Assembly (NCBI RefSeq): GCF_963924675.1
Contig: NC_089232.1
Coordinates: 32,128,842-32,192,841, forward strand
DNA from: Phocoena phocoena
Taxonomy: Eukaryota > Chordata > Mammalia > Artiodactyla > Phocoenidae
Direction: 5' to 3'
DNA: 64,000 bases
Part shown: positions 38,560 to 49,640 of the stretch, one piece after another
Position numbering within the stretch: position 1 is the stretch's first letter
Layout: every line of letters begins with the position of its first letter
The notes under the pieces: generated by a model
Databases searched by the model: none
Told to the model about the DNA's origin: nothing
What the model saw: the letters and a program-made list of their open reading frames with translations, nothing else
Translations under genes and position numbers: made by a program

Positions 38560-39480
38560 TTTGAAAACTGAACCAAAATCAAAACCACAGAAGACAAGAT
38601 AGAACCTGTGATCTGAACCTAGCCAGGGTGATTGCCTACTAAAGCAAACAAACAAACAGATCAACATTCTCTATAGGATTTGAATACGACTCAGAGTCTC
38701 AAGAACACGATATTAAAAACTTGTAGAATATGATCTAAATTTGCTTGACATACAAATCACCTAGAAAATGTGACCCATTCTCAGGAGAGCAGACAATTAA
38801 GATGCCAATCCTGAGCTATTGGAATTATCAGTTATAATAACTGAAGTTATTATATAATAGGAGTTATAATAACTATAATCTATGAGGTAAAGGTAACACA
38901 CTTGAATTAAATGGAAGGATAGACGTTCTCGGCAGAGAAACAAAAATTTTAAAAAGAACCAAGTAGATATTTTAGGACTGAAAAACACAATATCTATAAT
39001 AAGAAATTCAGTAGATGAGCTAAACAGCAGAATGGAGATGACAGAGGAAAAGAGTCAGTTAACATGAAAACAGAACAATAGAAACGATCTGGTATAAAGA
39101 ACAGAAAGAAAACTGCAAAACAAAAATTGAACAGAACTTCAGGGACATGTGGAATAACATCAGAAGGTCTAACATGTGTGTCACTGGGGTCTCAGAAGGA
39201 GAGGGGAAAATGATCAGTGCAGAAAAAATTATTTGAAAAGTAATCGCCACAGATCCACACAATCTGGTGAAAGACATAAATTTCTAGATTCAAGAAGCTC
39301 AGCAAAGCCAAAAGAGGATAAACTCAAAAAACAAACGAAAGTGTGCCAGACACATCATTATCAAACTGCTGAGAACTAAAGATAGAGAAAAAAATCTTGA
39401 CGGCAGTTAGTGAAAAATGACACTTTACATATGAAACAATAAATCAAATGACCGCAAAGACCACATTAGAAATTGAAGTA
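38560..39480 (+). repeat. L1M 5' region, sense orientation
   Basis: 'gatgagctaaacagcagaat', 'gtcactggggtctcagaagg' and 'aaatttctagattcaagaag' followed by 'ctcagcaaagcc' and 'cacatcattatcaaactgct' follow the old L1M 5' region. It is the sense counterpart of the antisense segment at 21750-22720. Confidence 0.75.
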
Positions 39481-40104
39481 ATAATGGTTATATGGGAATA
39501 AATAAATGCTATGTAAAGGGCTTAGCAGATAAAAGACACAAATGGCAGAGGTATCATTAGTCTAACTGTAACCCCTCTACTACATCTCAACACAGCGTAA
39601 TTCTTTTCCATTCTGTTTCTTCAACCTTCCCATGGTTTCCCCTGTGTGGATCTGATCCCGAGAACTGAATGCAAATGTACTTTTGATATACCCCAAACCT
39701 TTTGCTCTTGTTGAAATGAGAGTCTCTGCTAATTCATGTCTTGTTTTTGAACGAGATTTTAAAAATTCTGTAAGTCTCCTCAGTTACTACATAGGTAAAA
39801 TAATGCATCTTTTACTGTCTTTTAGGGATATTATGAAGATTAAATGAGACACAGAAAAAAATATAAAAATTCCCGTGACCAACTAAACCACAGTCATATG
39901 TTTCAGAAACAGTAGCAGGTTGGAAGTTCTGAAAGTCTAATTCTTTACGCCAATCTCATGAGAAACTATTTTAGAGAGAGCTGGCTTGCCTGCGTCTTTC
40001 CACAGGCTGACAAGGTTGGGGATGGGTCAGTGAACCATGGTCATGCTTTGCCAGCTGACCCACAGATTAGGTCAAGCAGTCACCACATGAAACTCATTCA
40101 GCCT

Positions 40105-40107
<3 letters not shown>

Positions 40108-40156
<49 letters not shown>

Positions 40157-40157
40157 C
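40108..40157. repeat. Compound (AC)n(AT)n microsatellite
   Basis: AC run about 40108-40142, then alternating TA to 40157. Borders a reverse L1 3' scrap. Confidence 0.95.
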
Positions 40158-40184
40158 ACATGCTTTTCACATTCTTTTCCATTA

Positions 40185-40310
40185 CGGTTTATCACAGTGT
40201 ATTGAACATAGTTCCCTGTGCTATGCAGTAGGACCTTGTTGTTTATCCATTCTATATATCATAGTTTGCACCTGCTCATCCCAAATCATTCAGCCTCTAG
40301 CAAGGTATTT
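40185..40310 (-). repeat. L1 3' end, reverse orientation
   Basis: 'ttccctgtgctatgcagtag' and 'gaccttgttgtttatccatt' are the reverse L1 3' UTR. Only about 125 bp remains. Confidence 0.75.
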
Positions 40311-42782
40311 CTGGCTGCTGTTTGACGCATATTCATCCCTTAATTATTAAATGCTGCTTCCAGCAAAGTAGAGATTCCAATCCCAGTCTTCTTGGCATTG
40401 GGGTACTAGGAGTAGTGAAGTTAAGGTACAAAAAACTAGATTCAAAGTAGGATTCAGATGACTAATTTGAGCTAGCATAACCAAAATAGGTCTGAAAGAC
40501 TCGATGTTCTGCTAGTGTTTATAAATCTGTGACTTCCCTCCACCTCTCCAGCTTCCCAGAGGCTGTGAGCAGTGGCACACAACATATCCACAGGGGATGT
40601 GTGAACTTGGTCTCTCGCCAAACTCTTAGGTGCAGAGCGAGTGGAATCGGCATGAAGCGGCACTACGCAGCCTTGGGTTGTAGGAGGATGTGAAGAATGG
40701 GTGAGAGAGGGGTTTTCTCTGAAGAAAAGACATCTCTGCAAATTATGACTCAGATATTATCACATATAAAGACTGAGAGAGATTAGGAGTCTTGCATATA
40801 GTCCATAGGCTAGAGACATTGTCTCAGAGCTTCTTAAAATCCTTGACCCTACAGGAGAGGGGTGAGGACATTGTTGACTGCTCAGAGAGAAAGGATGGAA
40901 AGGATGATTCAATATATTAAAAGTAGCCAGGCTGCCTCTGTCTGACTCTCAAAGAGAACCATGGTAGAAGGACGTTGAGACTCGATCAAGAGTGAAAAGA
41001 TTTAGATACAGCTGTCGTTATTGCCTGTTTCATAGAGATCCTTACGAGGATAATTATGAGAAAATTACGACAATAAATATTACAGAAATTATGACACACA
41101 GTTGGATGGGCCATAAACCTTCTTCTTGTACAAATTTTCCTTGCTCGTAATTTTAGGATCATTATGAAGCAGCTTGGAAAAGATTGTGTACCAATATTTT
41201 GATAGCCTGTATTATAAGTTCTGTGATGTCTTTTTTCTTGCATCTCTTTTCTACCTTAATGCAGGTAACTTATAAGTTACCTTATAAGTTAAGCTATGTA
41301 GCTTGCATTTCAGTGACTTGAATATACTTTAGTTCCACTCTGATTTGACACAAAGAAGCACTAATAGGTCTCAGGTATTGCCTGTTTTATGAGCCTGAAG
41401 TCCACTGTAAGAAGAAACCCAATATCAAGAATTTGAAACAAATTAACTTGTGTGGAAGGAATGGAAAGAAAACGTTGGGTGGCTTGGCCAGAGCATTGTT
41501 AGAACAGCGTGTTGAATTGTAAAAAAATATTTTTGATGTTCTGTTTCAACTTTCAGTAGCAAATAAATGTGTGTATAGAGGATCTTTAAAAAAAATCCTT
41601 GGCCGATACTGAAGGGAAATCACACAGGTTTCTTGGGCTTCATGAGTCTCTGTTTAACGGCAGGTGGAGTGGAAAGAATGTGCAGCCTGCCTCTAGAGTG
41701 GATGCTGCTTGGCATCCTTAGGAACATGACAAGGCCTCAGTTTCTCCTTCTGTTAATAAGGAATAAGAAACCCTTGTTTTTAAAATGGGGTTTCAGTACA
41801 TCTCAAATGGCATGCATGCATATGATAGATACTGCTGAAGGAGTAACAGGATTTGAAAACTTCCTAGAGAGTGTTCTTTTTGTTACAGATGGGGAACAAA
41901 GACATGGAAAAAATGGGGACTAGCTCAGATGTGCTGTGTGAGTGCCAATTCCAGGAAAACCTTACTCCATCCTGTTAGCCCTATTCTCATTTCTAGAAGA
42001 ATCGCACAGAATAAAGTCTTCCTGCCCTTCCTGTACTTGCCGTTCTTCCCTTCCTTTCCCCAACATGTCCACGTAAGTCGGCCCATAGTCCCACGTGTGC
42101 CCCGCCCTGGGACCTCTCTCATGTGGACCATACCACTTTTTAAAAAGTGGACAAAGCATCATTAACTCAGGAAAAGTGTCATCTCCAATATACCATCCTA
42201 GCCGTGAATAAATGACGTATCTCTGTTACTGCTAATTTTCATCTGCAAGTGGTAAAACCCCAACTCATGTTTTTGTTAAGCTAGGTCTGACTAATCATTT
42301 TCTGTCAACATTTTCCCATACCTGATTCAAATTTCTTTTAATTCTGTAGTGCCATAAACCCTCCCTTTCTATTCGCTGCCTTAGTCATTATGGATGATAA
42401 TATTTCAAGTTCTTCCTTCTCTCATAGCACACTTATTATATCTTTGAACACTTAATCCACAAAGTAAATCTAATTTAAATAAAAGAAAATATATTCCCTC
42501 AAGAATTTGGTTTGCTAACATGTTGAGTCACCAATCAAAGGTAAGATTTACCTTAACGTGATTTAGTCATTTATAAAATTTCACTGACGTAAGGAAATTC
42601 TATCAAAGTCATCACAGAGTAAATTAACAGATGGGCCAACGTGCAAAGTTCAAGGCATAAGTCAAAGGAGAGAACAATTCAATTAAAATCACTGCCAGGT
42701 CAAAGCTGGCAGTGGGGCACAAATACCAGAACTACTCAAGAAAAGATGGGTTTTGTAATGATAGGGGTGGGGAGCGTCCTTA

Positions 42783-42944
<162 letters not shown>

Positions 42945-43719
42945 TTACGGCTGCCAGAGCTGCCAGCCTTCAACCCAAAGGGAACCTTCACAGCTGGTGT
43001 TGCAAGTAGTCAGCCAGCAGCTGACTTGAAGCTGTGGACCAAAGAGAAGACCCACTTTGTCCTCCTGGAGGCTGCTTCTGATTTGACCACCACTCAGTGA
43101 GTGTGGGTCGCAAGTAAGAAAGCTAAGATTCATCACTTCCCTCTGCTCTGTCTGAAGTGTGCCCCTAGAAGACTGGTTTGCATGCTGTCTATGCAAATCA
43201 GGATCCCAACAGACAACATTTGATAGTGCCTCCACTGCAGTCTGGTGTATCCTCTACCGACCTGGGTGTCTCAGGCAATGGCAGCTTGATGCCATTAGCC
43301 ATTAAGATTATACAGTTCATTTTACTCTGAAAGTAGGATCACCATCAACTTTTAATTTCTATTTGGCTTCCCAAGGAGGTTACCCTATAAGGAAAGCATG
43401 TGCTGATGGGTCACAAGACTATCTATTCTTCTTGGTAGTTAAACTTCTCATGATTAATGAATACATCGGCATGGTTTTTATATGGCGGTACTTGGGAGCT
43501 TTGCCAATGTGAAATCCACACTCTGAGAGATAGATCAACTCTCAGCTGAGGACAAACATGTTTTTCGGTCTGCAAGATAGACTGTCAGACTACAGTGGGT
43601 TCACCACTGGAATGCCATCCTTTGGGGCTCTCTCTAAGTAGCCAGATGGTTCACACTTCATAGCATCAACCTAGTTCTTCATGATGCAGTAACCTCCCAT
43701 ACCTGACCTGGCCCCAAAT

Positions 43720-43990
43720 CTTATATTTCCCACTTCCTAAAATGTTTCCCCAAACCTTCCCCCTTTTCCTGACAATAGTCATTGTTTCCTAGCTGGTGAC
43801 CTTGCCTATCATCATTCCTTGCTCCAATTCATTCCTCACACTGCTTCCAGGATTATTTTCCTAAAATATAAATCAGATCTTGTCATTCATCTGCTATCAA
43901 ACCTCCAATGGCTCCTAATGCATCCAAGATAAAGTCTACATCCATTACCGTATGTCTGATGCACCTTCGGAAACCCTTTAGCATGATGTG
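43720..43990 (+). repeat. L2 LINE fragment
   Basis: 'aaatcagatcttgtcattca', 'caaacctccaatggctccta' and 'agataaagtctacatcca' are characteristic L2 text. Confidence 0.75.
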
Positions 43991-44164
43991 TAATACTTGG
44001 TAGGAGCCCAAGCAACACCTGGTGAATTGAAATTGGCCTTTGGAAAAAGACCTGGGTTCCCTGTCCATGGCAACATGCTGCCTTTTACTACCTCACTAGT
44101 GCTGGGCCAGGAGGACACCACATCAGAAATGATAATAAAAATCATAATTATCATGATAATATAA

Positions 44165-44424
44165 TAATGGCCAACCCTTTCAAGTACTTACTATGTGCCA
44201 AGCACTACTGTAAGTGATTTGCATGTATTATTTCATTAAACTTGTAACAACTTTATGAGATCATTACTATTATTATTCCTATTTTCCACGAAAGGAAATT
44301 GAGACCCTGAAAGATAAAATAATTTTCCCAAAGTCACACAGTGGGAGGGTGGTAGACCTAGGGCTTAAAACCAAACATTCTGATTCTAGAACTTGGGCTC
44401 TTAACCACTATGTTATACTGCCTC
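44165..44424 (-). repeat. MIR SINE, reverse orientation, nearly full length
   Basis: 'acttactatgtgccaagcac', 'aaagtcacacagtgggaggg' and 'gctcttaaccactatgttat' followed by 'actgcctc' give an almost complete reverse MIR. Confidence 0.9.
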
Positions 44425-45294
44425 CCTTATATAGAGTTAAGCTCTGGAAAGAATGAATTTGAAATGCAGGAGATGTAGGTCTCCAAGGGGTAATTGGTAT
44501 ATGAATCCGGGCTGCAGACATAATTTGGGAGTTCTCAGCATACTGATGTGAGTAAAATTGTCAGAGTATCAGCAGGGAGAAGGGAAGGGAGCCAAACCAG
44601 AACCAAAACCAACATTTAAAGGCCTGGCTCCGGGCAGGGGATGAAAGGAGAGCCAGAAGCCAGCGGAGGGGAGAATTTTAAGGAGAGATAAATCTGAATC
44701 CAATGAAACTCCTCCATCCAGCAGAACAAGCACTTCATGGCTCTCAATGGATTTGTCCTCTAGGGTATCACTTAGGGAATTTGGTGAGAGCAAGCAGGTC
44801 GAGGGTGCGGATGAAGGCCAGATGGGAGTGGGTTAAGGAATGAATGAGAAGTAAGGATATGGAGATGGTGAGTCTTTAAAGATATTTGAGTGAGAAACTG
44901 GTAAAGAATTAAGGTAGCATCTATAGAAAGACATGATCAGGAAATTCATTGTTTTTTTTTTTTTCAGATGAGGTTATGTCTATTGATAGTGGAAATGGAG
45001 CCAGAGGAAAGGTAGAGAAAAATACAAGACAGAAACAAAGACCTGGGGGATATTGGAGACAATGGGATAAAATGGACTAAAATGGAAGGACAGGTTTTAA
45101 ATAGGAGGGATACTTGAATCTCAGAGACGATGGGAAGGGCATGCATCCATCTTTTAAGAGGAGGATTGGAATAGGAGGTAATCCCTTGCTTGCTGTTCTC
45201 TGGGCTCTTGGTGAAACAGGAGGTGAAGTTCTTTGCTGAGAGGGGTGGGTGTGAGGTTCAGGTTGGGGGCTTCAAGAAAAAGGTGAAAAGTTAT

Positions 45295-45400
45295 ATTACT
45301 GATTGAGCAGGTATCGTGTGTCAGGCACTACTATCGGCCCTGGGGCTGAAGCAGGCAACAAAAGACAGACCCTCCTCTTGGAGTTTGCGTGGCAGTAGTG
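45295..45400 (-). repeat. L2 3' end, reverse orientation
   Basis: 'gattgagcaggtatcgtgtg' and 'tcaggcactactatcggccc' with 'tggagtttgcgtggcagtag' match the reverse L2 terminus. Confidence 0.55.
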
Positions 45401-45479
45401 TCTTCATGCCACACTTTGAGGAGGGTCCAGAGCCAAAGAGGGCCAGAGGAGACAATTAAAGGAAAGTGCCTCGTGGTCT

Positions 45480-45600
45480 AGATTAGGCCATGTCGACTAC
45501 TCTGGTCCTTAGTTTCTTTGTCTATAAAACGAGGAGGACTGGCTTAGTTCCCCCAACTCCTACCTCTAACGTCTTTGAATCTAAAATAGCAAAGTGTCTG
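45480..45600 (+). repeat. MIR SINE fragment
   Basis: 'ggtccttagtttctttgtct' and 'ataaaacgaggaggactgg' resemble the MIR core and 3' half. Confidence 0.5.
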
Positions 45601-45645
45601 GAGTTTCTGAAGGAACTGGGGAAGAGAAGTGTCATGTGCTCACTC

Positions 45646-45711
45646 TTAGCCAGGTGCTGGGCTAGTTGCTTCGCACACTTAGCCAGGTGCTGGGCTAGTT
45701 GCTTTGCACAT
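45646..45711. repeat. 33-bp tandem duplication
   Basis: TTAGCCAGGTGCTGGGCTAG plus 13 bases occurs twice (45646-45678, 45679-45711) with two differences. It lies in a reverse MIR-like context. Confidence 0.93.
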
Positions 45712-46323
45712 GTTTTCTCGTATAATTTTCACACGCAAACTAGGGTTCAACCAAGGTAAGTTAATTGCTATGGTTGCCCAATGGAGCTTGGATGAAAATC
45801 CACATCTGCCTAACTTCAAAGCCTTTTCCAGGAGACTCCTCTGCTTTAGAGAGAACAGAAAACCATTAGAGGAAAGACAGACATAGCAGGTACTCTGAGG
45901 CGTCTGGAGGCAGATTTGTTTTATATCACTCCAGATGGATGAGAGTGTAGGAAAGGACATTATGGGTCAATGACAAAAAAGACTCTTATGGAAACTGGAA
46001 TTATCCAACTATTGGGTTGTTTGCCTCAAAACGCAGCAGTTTCTCACCAGAGCTATTCAAGTTGGGGGTTAGTGAATGCCTCGGACGATAGCTTGGGAAG
46101 TTGTTCCTTTCAGTTCTAAGCTTGTACAATTCTCTTAACTTCGCTTTTAATACCATCCATGTATTTGCTTCTCTTCTTTTCCTCTACTTTACCCTCCTGT
46201 CTCCTCCCAGCCTCTGTTTTTTCCCTTCATCTGGGTGTAGATGCTTCCTGCTGTAGTTTCCAAGTTTGGGCATAATGGAGAGGACACCTCTTAACCGCCT
46301 CCCTCCAATCAAGCGGTGGGTAC

Positions 46324-47052
46324 ATGTTGAGACCAGTAAATGAATTTGCAGGGAACACATCTGTCATGACCCTGGTCTCAGAGGACAACATATTCAAAGA
46401 GGAAGTATATGGTTACTCACATCAGCTGGAAGACTCTACAGAGACCATCAAGCAGGGTTGGAGCTGCTTTCAAATTTACAACGATCAGAACAATTTCACC
46501 AAAGACCTTGACAACTGGCTTCAAGCATATCCGTTAATGCTATCACAGTTGTGTTGGCCTTTGGAGGTTGCACACAAGGAGGGTGAAATGACCTCCTTTC
46601 TTTTACTAGTGGGTCCTACTTATTGGAAAGTAGGACCTCCAAGGCCCCTGCAATGTGTATAGTGACAATGTTCAAAACTGCATTGTCCTTCCTTGGAAAG
46701 TGGTGTCAAGAATGCTCAGAGGATTCTACCTGATAAGGCATATATAGCCAGGCTGGCCAACCATGGCGGTTTGCCCAGGACTGAGGAGAGTTCCCAAGAT
46801 GTGAAACTTTCAGTGCTAAAACCAGGAAAGTCCTGGGCAAACTGGGATGAGTTGGTTACCTTACACCCTGCAGGCTCTACACATGGGTCCAGCCAGAATG
46901 AGCCAATTGTCCCAGCATGTTGCACCGTGAAAGAAAATGTTAACGATCCTTCTAGAAGGATATTATTTGACAAGAGAGGGAGGAAGTTAAAATGTTGGTC
47001 TTATAACCTAATCAGGGTCCTCTTGAAAACACGAGGCCAAAAGTTATTCTAA
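46324..47052 (+). other. Long near-open frame of unknown nature
   Basis: One plus-strand frame is open for 112 codons, meets adjacent TAG and TGA (46660-46665), then stays open to 47052; the second part has no ATG near its start. I recognise no family, domain or signal peptide. It lies antisense within ANTXR1 intron 2, ending 154 bp before exon 2. It could be a decayed coding relic or simple chance; no splice, promoter or poly-A evidence supports a gene. Confidence 0.2.
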
Positions 47053-47205
47053 TATGTGGCAAAGATGAAAACAAAGTCAAGTCTCCGTGATAAGATCTGA
47101 GGGTCTACCTTTGTCAAAAAGCATCCCCAAAGTGGTCAGTAAGTAGTAGAATAGCAAACCTGCTGGCTGTACTCATGACGGAGAACTACTCATTATGTTT
47201 CTCAC

Positions 47206-47277
47206 CTGATGAATTTATGAGCCAACTGTTCCACGAAGTAATAGATTTCATTCCAGTGGTGCAGTACACTTCCTGAT
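47206..47277 (-). CDS. ANTXR1: ANTXR1 exon 2: start of the VWA domain with metal-site serines
   Basis: A 72-nt exon. Its first base completes K51 and it then encodes [14 protein letters not shown] and VEQLAHKFI, ending with two bases of S75. The two serines of the DxSxS metal-ion-dependent adhesion site (MIDAS; S52 and S54 in human numbering) are here; the aspartate (D50) belongs to exon 1, which is outside the window. The rest is the first amphipathic helix. The acceptor is TTTTATGTTCCTAG, chosen over an AG five bases downstream because it restores the K-S-G reading and the 72-nt length. The donor is ATCAG|GTGAGA. No amino-acid difference from the remembered human protein. Confidence 0.95.
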
Positions 47278-47639
47278 CTAGGAACATAAAACAGATGTGA
47301 CTTCATCAGGTGTTCATTTGTCTTTACCTTGTGTCATATAGTCTATTACTTTACTTCTGACCTATCCTCTAACTGGGCTTATTATCTGAAATTTCCATAA
47401 CTTTGGAAATTATTTAAAAGGATGCTTTATGTTAGAATTCTGAGAAATGTTGGTAAAGAACTTCCTTCACTCCTTCCCACCCCATTCCACACACTCATAC
47501 GCTAAAAACAAAACAAAACAAAACAGAACAACAAAAAACCCTGGGCCCAACCAGATTCACAGTTTAGTTTCAAATCTTTAAGAAACAGTTATTTTTGTGC
47601 TCTTTAAATGATTGCTTTGATTACAGAAGAAAAATGATT

Positions 47640-47920
47640 CCGATTCATTTAAATGAAATTAGCACAAACTAGATGCCCAAATAAACAAAGATAAACAGAT
47701 CCCCCTCCTCAAAAAAGAAGAGTCCAAATTCATTGGTAAATATAGATTCAAAAATCTGTAAATAAAATATTAGCAAAATGAATGCAGCAGGAATCCAAAA
47801 GAATACTAATTAATTAATTGGTATTTATTTCAGGAATGTATTAATAGTTCAACATTTAAGGATATCTAATGTAACTAGTCATACTAATAAATAAAAGAAG
47901 AAAAATGATACAGCCTTTTT
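47640..47920 (+). repeat. Decayed L1 ORF2 fragment
   Basis: 'aaaatattagcaaaatgaat' and 'tatttcaggaatgtattaat' with 'agttcaacatttaaggatat' follow the L1 reverse-transcriptase region. No open frame. Confidence 0.65.
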
Positions 47921-48649
47921 TTAATAAAAAGAGGGAAACTTTACTGAAAAAAGAGGGAAACTTTCTCTAAGACAGATGGGATCATAGCATTTTAGATTTG
48001 GAAGGGGGCTTCTTTATTTCCCAAGGTTGACTTCTGTTTCACTGATACGACTTACTACTGCTTCAGTTCAGCTTCTAAGTATTTCCTAGTGCTCATACTT
48101 CAATCTGTTGCATTGACTTCATAGTAGGTTTTTCTATTCTAACCCACTCTTCTGTAGCTTTGATGTTCTTTCCTTTTACTTAAGGATCTGTTTCAGCTGA
48201 GCCTTGCGTTTCTGCCTGTCATTCTAATAATTCTTGAGGTTAGAGTTTGCTCCTTTGACTCTGACATTTTGTACTGCAAACATTTTCCATTGTTTTCAGA
48301 TTACTTTTATTTTTTATGCACTCATTTATCTTAAGTTTAACTTCTAGAGAGTTATTATTATTTTGTCTTTGTTTCAGACTATTTTATAGATATTTAAGAT
48401 GAATTTGGGCAAAGTAGATCTTAGGCCTTCCTTTTCATGATGCAGTATCTTTAGGAATTCTCATTCTGGTTGAGTGTATTCCATCTCTATGAGGAAAATT
48501 TATTTTCTTCTGCCCCATATCCAGAAATGATATGTCTGTCTGACCTGAGCAGAAGTGACACAATACGTTATGGTCATGTGCTGAAAGATTCCATATCATA
48601 AGGATATCTCACGTCCTCAAGTTAATCTATAACTTCAATTCTAGGAAAA

Positions 48650-49640
48650 ATTCTGAAAGAAAGTTTTGTTAAGCTCAAAAATGGACTCCAAAAATGAAAT
48701 GAAGATTACAGTTCTAAAAGTAATCAAGGCAATAATGAAAAAGAACAAAGTAGGAAAGTTTGCCCTATCACATATAGTGGCCCTATATGTATGATACAGA
48801 ACAGCAGAAGGAATGGAGTGAAATGGAGAGCCCACACCTTGATGTATGGGAGGTCTCTCTATACAGTGAAAGTGGTGATTCAAACTGGGGAGGGAGAATG
48901 AACCCTTCCATAAGTGATGCTGTGACAAGGGATTTGTCGTTGGAAACAACCAATCAGATCACTATCTCATACCAAATGTCACCCTGGATGTATTAAAACC
49001 TAATGGGAAAAACACAACTTTCAATCCACTGAGTGAATTATAGAAGGAGATTTTTATGTCATCCTGTTAGTGAAGGATTTCTTCAACCAGATACAAAAAG
49101 TAGGAATTGTCTTTTAAGAAAAGAATAATTTTGACTATCTGAAGGGTCTAAAATTCCGGGTGACAAAAGATACCATAAACAAAGACAAGAAGAGAGTGAG
49201 AGGGACTTCCCTGGTGGTCCAGTGGTTAAGAATCCGCCTTCCAGTACAGGGGACACGGGTTCGATCCCTCATGGGGGAACTAATATCCCACATGCCGCGG
49301 GGCAACTGAGCCTCTCTAGTGCACTGCCACTAGAGAGAAGCCCACGCAGCCACAATGAAAGATCCTGCATGCCGCAACTAAGACCCGACACAGCCAAATA
49401 AAACAAAAATCAAAAAAAAAAAAAAAAAAAAAGAAAAGGAGTGAGAGAAGATGTCTGCAACAAATAAAAAAGGCAAAAGATTACTGTCCAGGATATGTAA
49501 ATAGGTGGTACAAGTAAATATTAATAAGGCAAACAATAGAAAAATAGACAAAGGTTCAGAACAGGCAATCCCTTGAAGGATGGTAAGTCAGCATTTGAAA
49601 AAGCATTCAGCTCTTCTGATAAATATAGAAATGCTTTTTT
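48650..49640 (+). repeat. Decayed L1 (ORF2 3' end), split by a CHR-1 SINE
   Basis: 'agataccataaacaaagaca' before the SINE and 'gatgtctgcaacaaataaaa' with 'gtccaggatatgtaaata' after it are consecutive in L1. The SINE at 49203-49438 lies between them. Confidence 0.65.
49203..49438 (+). mobile_element. CHR-1-type SINE
   Basis: Starts GGACTTCCCTGGTGGTCCAG, B-box GGTTCGATCCC, poly-A tail at about 49411-49438. Target-site duplication GAGTGAGAG at 49194-49202 and 49439-49447 is exact. Opposite to ANTXR1. Confidence 0.93.

Noticed and set aside
47272..47277. Alternative acceptor five bases inside ANTXR1 exon 2
   Set aside because: Using it would lose the first metal-site serine and shorten the exon to 67 nt; the upstream CCTAG has the better pyrimidine tract.
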